Assembly (NCBI GenBank): GCA_028709505.1
Contig: JAQVWW010000024.1
Span: forward strand, 1 to 9,350
Origin: Eubacteriales bacterium
Lineage (GTDB): Bacteria; Bacillota; Clostridia; Christensenellales; UMGS416
Length of the DNA: 9,350 bases
Direction: 5' to 3'
The position numbers and the translations under genes were made by a program. Below, one piece after another: positions 6,246 through 9,350 of the stretch. Numbering within the stretch: position 1 is the first letter of the stretch; the number at the start of each line of letters is the position of its first letter. A model generated the notes under the pieces. That model saw nothing but the letters and a program-made list of their open reading frames with translations. It ran no database searches and was not told the origin of the DNA.

Positions 6246-7370
6246 TTAAAACGCTTTCCGAAACCGGTCGCAATAATACTGCACCACATCAAAATGGGCG
6301 TCGGGCGCAATCAGATGGTCGGGGCAGGGGATGTAGCCGCCCAAATCCACCAGCGGCTTAAGCCGTTCAATTTCGGCGTCCACCGCCGCACGATCGCGGG
6401 CAAATACGCGCTTATCCATACCGCCCACGCCGCGCAGCTCTTTGCCGTACTTCTGCCGCCACGGGGCCAGCGACGCACCCCAGGTGCCCACCTCAATGGG
6501 GAACATGGTGTTGACGCCGTTTTCTATCCATGTGGGCACCAGCGCGTCGATAAACCCATCGCAGTCTAGCGACACGATGTCGATGCCGTGGGCGCTCAGC
6601 AAATCGGTGATGCGGCGGTAATGCGGGCCTATCAGCGCATCGAAGGTCTTAGGGTTGACCAGCGGGCCGTTTTTAAAGCAGATATCCTCCCAAAAGTGGG
6701 CGTAATCGAAGGTGACGCCGGTATCCAGCACGCGCTTGACCACCTGATAGGCCAGGTTGCCTACGGTGTCGATAATCTCGCGGTACAGGTCCTCGTCGTC
6801 CACCGTCAGATAGCTTAGGTGCACGACGCCCAGCATATCGCGGATGCTGCCGTACATGCTGCCGCACCAGATGCCGATAGGCTCCTTACGCGTCGGCTCC
6901 TCGGCCTTGAGGCGGTCTATCAGCGCCATATCCACCCGCTCGGCGCCATCCTGAAGCTTGGGCAGGAACAGCTCCTCCCAGGCGGCGCGGCCGGTCAGCA
7001 GCGTGCCCTCTTCCGACGGGATGCTGGGCGTATTGGGCTTGATGCGTACGATGTGTCCCTTTTCATCGCTGATGAGCTGGGTACCGTTGGCATCCTCGCG
7101 CAGGATACGCTGCTCAAACGCCGGGTACAGCAGCACCTGGCCGCCGTAGGTCTCGCCCCAGTGGAAATCGAATCCCAGCTTATCCATAATGGCGCGGCCG
7201 CCGGGCGATCCGGTGCCGTGGGTACTATAGTCCCGGGCCTCGTCCCGGCTGATGTGTCCCTGAGCCGCCCATTTTTCAAGCGTCTCTTTCCAGAAGCGGA
7301 AGGCCACCACCGGCAGCGCGTCGTAATCCTGATAATGCAGTACCGCCTGCACCCGTTCCCGATGCGTCAT
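6246..7370 (-). CDS. Uroporphyrinogen decarboxylase-like family protein (not HemE)
   Basis: The 374-residue product starting MTHRERVQAVLHYQ belongs to the URO-D superfamily, a barrel fold shared by HemE and by corrinoid methyltransferases such as MtaA and CmuA. Family-like blocks are VVHLSYLTVDDEDLYREII (182-200), FDYAHFWEDICFKNGPLVNP (221-240), SLDCDGFIDALVPTWIENGV (267-286), GGMDKR (316-321) and GGYIPCPDHLIAPD (344-357). The HemE N-terminal MRQAGRY signature is absent, so heme synthesis is unlikely. C270 and C349 may match the zinc cysteines of MtaA-like enzymes, although the HxC histidine is not present. A methyl transfer role is inference; the substrate is unknown. The ATG at 7368-7370 is preferred: AAGGGGG lies 8 bases upstream, and the longer TTG start at 7436 falls inside the predicted -35 box. 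The gene is monocistronic. Confidence 0.85.
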   Translation of the reverse strand: MTHRERVQAVLHYQDYDALPVVAFRFWKETLEKWAAQGHISRDEARDYSTHGTGSPGGRAIMDKLGFDFHWGETYGGQVLLYPAFEQRILREDANGTQLISDEKGHIVRIKPNTPSIPSEEGTLLTGRAAWEELFLPKLQDGAERVDMALIDRLKAEEPTRKEPIGIWCGSMYGSIRDMLGVVHLSYLTVDDEDLYREIIDTVGNLAYQVVKRVLDTGVTFDYAHFWEDICFKNGPLVNPKTFDALIGPHYRRITDLLSAHGIDIVSLDCDGFIDALVPTWIENGVNTMFPIEVGTWGASLAPWRQKYGKELRGVGGMDKRVFARDRAAVDAEIERLKPLVDLGGYIPCPDHLIAPDAHFDVVQYYCDRFRKAF

Positions 7371-7407
7371 TGTCGTTTCCCCCTTCACCCGTTTGGATAT
7401 GCTTTTC

Positions 7408-7436
7408 AGTATAGCCGTACGCCGGCGGCCAAACAA
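7408..7436 (-). promoter_or_regulatory. Promoter of the UroD-like gene
   Basis: The minus strand has TTGTTT (7436-7431), a 17-base spacer and TATACT (7413-7408). Initiation is expected near 7401, giving a leader of about 31 bases with the ribosome binding site. Its placement rules out the upstream TTG as the translation start. Confidence 0.7.
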
Positions 7437-7797
7437 GGCGAAATACCGCTAAAAACCGAAAATCCTTGCGGAATCATGCACACACGCCAAAGCCCGGCGG
7501 AGTTTTGCAGCAGCCGCGCGTCCCCGCGCCGTCAAAGATGCAGCAGGACTTTTTCTTTAACGGGGCAGCCAACCGGGCGCCGCTAAAAAAACGCCGCCCG
7601 TCAAAAATCCGCCCTGCCCCTGGGAAAAGGACCGCGCCCCACCGGCGCAACGGCCGGCCCTGCCGTGCCTTGCGCCGGCCCGTGACGGATTTGCGCTATT
7701 TTTTCCCGCACCCTTGCCGGCCAATCTACCCGCCGTTTGTTGTCGCCGGCGGGCTGCCTGCCCCAGTGCTCGCGTGGTTGGCCCTTTGCGCTTTCTA
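7437..7797. other. Gene-free stretch of about 360 bases
   Basis: No credible gene is seen. A plus-strand open frame (7466-7798) starts with TTG, has no ribosome binding site and gives a low-complexity basic/proline-rich product. The stretch holds a GC-rich inverted repeat at 7642-7678 and, on the minus strand, two similar GGGCGG...TTTTT tracts (about 7583-7612). No promoter or known RNA family was recognised apart from the promoter at its left edge. Confidence 0.5.
7642..7678. repeat. GC-rich 37-base inverted repeat
   Basis: CCGGCGCAA (7642-7650) and TTGCGCCGG (7670-7678) are perfect complements. The inner CGGC (7651-7654) and GCCG (7662-7665) extend the stem past a 4-base bulge. Neither side has a good T tract, so it is not a normal terminator. 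Role unknown. Confidence 0.6.
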
Positions 7798-7840
7798 AAA
7801 GAGACTGCCGTTGCGCTTCTGTTGCAACAGCAGTCTCTTT
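7798..7840 (-). terminator. Terminator hairpin after the GNAT-fold gene
   Basis: An 11-bp perfect stem, AAAGAGACTGC / GCAGTCTCTTT (7798-7808 and 7830-7840), encloses an inner GTTGC / GCAAC pairing. On the minus strand it ends in CTCTTTTAG, about 58 bases past the stop of the GNAT gene. The A and T tracts on both sides could allow it to act in both directions, but no plus-strand gene ends here. Confidence 0.75.
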
Positions 7841-7898
7841 CTCATCCGTATCGGTTTTTCCGGGCGCCGCTTACCAGCCGACGCCGCAGCCTTTCCCT

Positions 7899-9023
7899 TT
7901 ACATAATATCCTTCGCGTACACCCTGCGCCGCCGATGCTGCCGGCGCTGGAAGGGCTTCCACATGGCCATCACTTTCTCGTTGGTTTCCAGCTCCGGCCC
8001 GGTCTCGGCATAGCGGTATCCGCGCTGGGCCGCCTCTTTTACCATGGCGTTGAGCAGCAGCGCCGTTACGCCGCGGTTCTGATGCTCTTTCTTGACGGCC
8101 ACCAGCAGCAGCTCCAAGCGGTCGTTGACGCGCAAAGCGTGCAGCAGCCGTGCCCAGCCCAGCGGGAAAAGCCTGCCCCCGCTCTTTTGCAGCGCCTTGG
8201 CCAGCGACGGCACCGCCACGCCGCCGGCGATCATCCGGCCGTCGGCGTCGTAGATTATCTTGACAAAGGCGGGGTTGAGCAGCGGGAAAAACTTATCCAC
8301 CAGCGCCGACACCTGCTCGTCGCTCATGGCCACATAGCCGTAAAGATCTTTATAGGCCTCCATCATCAGCTCCACATACTCGCGGGCGACGGGCATGATG
8401 GCCCGGGCATTTTTAAAATGCTGTACGCGGTAGCCAAAGCGCTCCTCTATCATCCCCGAGAGGCGGTTGAGCTTCTCGATGACGTCGGGGCCGGGGACGC
8501 TGACCAGGTATTCCACCCAGTCGATGTCCTTGGCGTAACCCAGCGCTTCCAGATGCTGCGAATAATACGGGGCGTTGTAGATGGTGATGCTCATATCCTG
8601 CTCGTCAAAGCCTTCCACCAGCATGCCCTCGGGGTCGGCGTCGGTAAAGCCCAGCGGGCCGTGTATCTGCGTCTTGCCCCGCTGCCTGCCCCACTGCTCC
8701 ACCGCCGCCAGCAGCGCCGCGGACACCTCTTTGTCGTCGACAAAATCCACCGCGCCAAAGCGGACAAAGTCGCCGCCGTGGATGCGGTTGCTCTCGTCGT
8801 TGAGGATGGCCATAATGCGCCCCACCGTCTTGCCGTCCCGCACGGCCAGAAAGCACTGGGCGTCGTACAGTTTCCAGGACGGGTTTTTCTTTGGGTTGAT
8901 ATAATCCAGCGCGTCGGCCTTCAGCTCGGGCACGTAGTAAGGGTTTGCTTTGTACAGGCGATCGGGGAAGTTGACAAACTCCCGGCGGTCGGCTTGCGTT
9001 TCCACCTTTTTGACAGTTACCAT
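7899..9023 (-). CDS. GNAT-fold (acyl-CoA N-acyltransferase-like) protein, two-lobed
   Basis: The 374-residue product looks like a widespread GNAT-fold family with two related halves, usually annotated as putative N-acetyltransferase; the substrate is not known. The N-terminal lobe (about 1-170) has NPYYVPELKADA, KNPSWKLYDAQCFLAVRDGKTVGRI and HGPLGFTDADPEGMLVEGFD. The C-terminal lobe (about 205-374) carries the acetyl-CoA loop candidate QNRGVTALLLNAMVKEA (315-331), then ETGPELETNEKVMAMW and a basic tail RRQHRRRRVYAK. No signal peptide or membrane segment is seen. The ATG at 9021-9023 is chosen over the GTG at 9030-9032 because the ribosome binding site AGAGGTG (9036-9030) overlaps that GTG and lies 6 bases before the ATG. 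It has its own good promoter and terminator and diverges from a rightward gene. Confidence 0.85.
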   Translation of the reverse strand: MVTVKKVETQADRREFVNFPDRLYKANPYYVPELKADALDYINPKKNPSWKLYDAQCFLAVRDGKTVGRIMAILNDESNRIHGGDFVRFGAVDFVDDKEVSAALLAAVEQWGRQRGKTQIHGPLGFTDADPEGMLVEGFDEQDMSITIYNAPYYSQHLEALGYAKDIDWVEYLVSVPGPDVIEKLNRLSGMIEERFGYRVQHFKNARAIMPVAREYVELMMEAYKDLYGYVAMSDEQVSALVDKFFPLLNPAFVKIIYDADGRMIAGGVAVPSLAKALQKSGGRLFPLGWARLLHALRVNDRLELLLVAVKKEHQNRGVTALLLNAMVKEAAQRGYRYAETGPELETNEKVMAMWKPFQRRQHRRRRVYAKDIM

Positions 9024-9073
9024 ACCGTTCACCTCTTATAATAGATATAAAGCGACAAATAATACTGTTTAAA

Positions 9074-9102
9074 AGTATATCATAATCGGCGGGAACTGTC
9101 AT
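9074..9102 (-). promoter_or_regulatory. Promoter of the GNAT-fold gene
   Basis: The minus strand has ATGACA (9102-9097, five of six -35 consensus bases), a 17-base spacer ending in TG-A, then TATACT (9079-9074). It thus has an extended -10 as well. Initiation near 9067 gives a leader of about 44 bases. This is the best sigma-A-type promoter in the window. Confidence 0.8.
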
Positions 9103-9170
9103 AATGTTTCCCGATTTAAGCCGAATAATTTGAGCCAGCAGAAAAGTTCTTTTTCGTGTTTAGATGAGCA

Positions 9171-9201
9171 CCGCCCGCTGCCCGGCGGGCGGCGAGCCGC
9201 C
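9171..9201. repeat. Overlapping GC-rich palindromes between divergent promoters
   Basis: CCGCCCGC (9171-9178) pairs with GCGGGCGG (9185-9192) around a 6-base loop. The second arm also forms part of a palindrome, GGCGGC-GA-GCCGCC (9188-9201), so the two structures exclude each other. They could be a binding site or a relic terminator; no T tract follows on either strand. Confidence 0.5.
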
Positions 9202-9238
9202 GCAACCGCAAAGAGGATATTTGCCGCCCGCGTGATGC

Positions 9239-9282
9239 AACCATCCGCCCGCTGCGCTTGCGGGCGTTCCCGCCGGATGGTT
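9239..9282. promoter_or_regulatory. Inverted repeat touching the rightward promoter (possible operator)
   Basis: AACCATCCG (9239-9247) and CGGATGGTT (9274-9282) are perfect 9-base complements, with a nested CCCGC / GCGGG (9248-9252 and 9260-9264). The right arm runs into the predicted -35 box TTGACG (9281-9286). A repressor site is possible, but the 26-base centre is long for one dimer, and a transcribed hairpin is an alternative. Confidence 0.45.
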
Positions 9283-9309
9283 GACGGTGCGCTAATGTAG
9301 TGCTATTTT
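9281..9309 (+). promoter_or_regulatory. Predicted promoter of the rightward gene
   Basis: TTGACG (9281-9286), a 17-base spacer and TATTTT (9304-9309) form a reasonable sigma-A promoter. Initiation near 9316 gives a leader of about 31 bases before the ATG at 9347. Confidence 0.65.
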
Positions 9310-9346
9310 GTTTGGTAACATTGCCCATTTAAAGAGGTGTTTTGAC

Positions 9347-9350
9347 ATGG
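9347..9350 (+). CDS. Start of a rightward gene (only the start codon is in the window)
   Basis: An ATG at 9347-9349 follows AGAGGTG (9333-9339) by 7 bases, and a matching promoter lies upstream at 9281-9309. The same AGAGGTG site precedes the divergent GNAT gene. Only one codon is visible, so no product can be named. The start itself is well supported. Confidence 0.6.

Noticed and set aside
5837..6310. Minus-strand open frame of 157 codons downstream of the UroD-like gene
   Set aside because: It overlaps the end of the UroD-like gene, crosses two terminators, lacks a ribosome binding site and gives an Arg/Pro/Ala-rich product with no motif.
7371..7436. Longer N-terminus of the UroD-like protein starting at a TTG
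   Set aside because: The TTG is within the predicted -35 box, and the ATG at 7370 has a proper ribosome binding site and the normal family start.
7737..9041. Plus-strand open frame of 434 codons opposite the GNAT gene
   Set aside because: His/Gln/Val-rich antisense product without family motifs; the minus strand has the promoter, ribosome binding site and terminator.

Overview
The window comes from a GC-rich (by eye above 60 percent) bacterium, most likely a GC-rich member of the Clostridia (Bacillota). Support for this: strong AGGAGG-type ribosome binding sites before most genes, sigma-A-like promoters, the conserved order dnaX-ybaB-recR, a Firmicute-like RecR, and carbohydrate genes typical of gut Clostridia. 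The genus cannot be fixed from the sequence. All complete genes lie on the minus strand; a plus-strand gene begins at the extreme right edge.

Layout, in transcription order (right to left). At 9347 a rightward gene starts and runs out of the window. It diverges from a gene for a two-lobed GNAT-fold protein (7899-9023), which ends at a hairpin terminator (7798-7840). A 360-base gene-free stretch follows. Next is a uroporphyrinogen-decarboxylase-like protein (6246-7370) with its own promoter and a perfect 28-base palindromic terminator. About 400 gene-free bases with a second terminator (5895-5933) lead to a GH42 beta-galactosidase (3755-5797), also with its own promoter. Only 67 bases later the replication/repair group dnaX (1930-3687), ybaB/ebfC (1572-1913) and recR (968-1570) begins, and it ends at a strong terminator (893-919). 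Last is threonine synthase thrC (1-486, 3' end outside the window). Its promoter is predicted far upstream, giving a leader of about 255 bases that carries a 49-base tandem repeat.

How the parts work together. DnaX (clamp-loader tau/gamma), EbfC (nucleoid-associated) and RecR (recombinational repair) form a widely conserved group. The group has no evident promoter of its own here, so it may be read from the beta-galactosidase promoter or from one inside that gene. The beta-galactosidase, the UroD-like protein and the GNAT protein look like independent units. No regulator or transporter is encoded in the window.

I see no convincing new multi-gene system, phage, insertion sequence or CRISPR array. 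The least explained parts are non-coding: the repeat-bearing thrC leader, the structured stretch between two terminators at 5895-6209, and the inverted repeat over the rightward promoter near 9239-9282.
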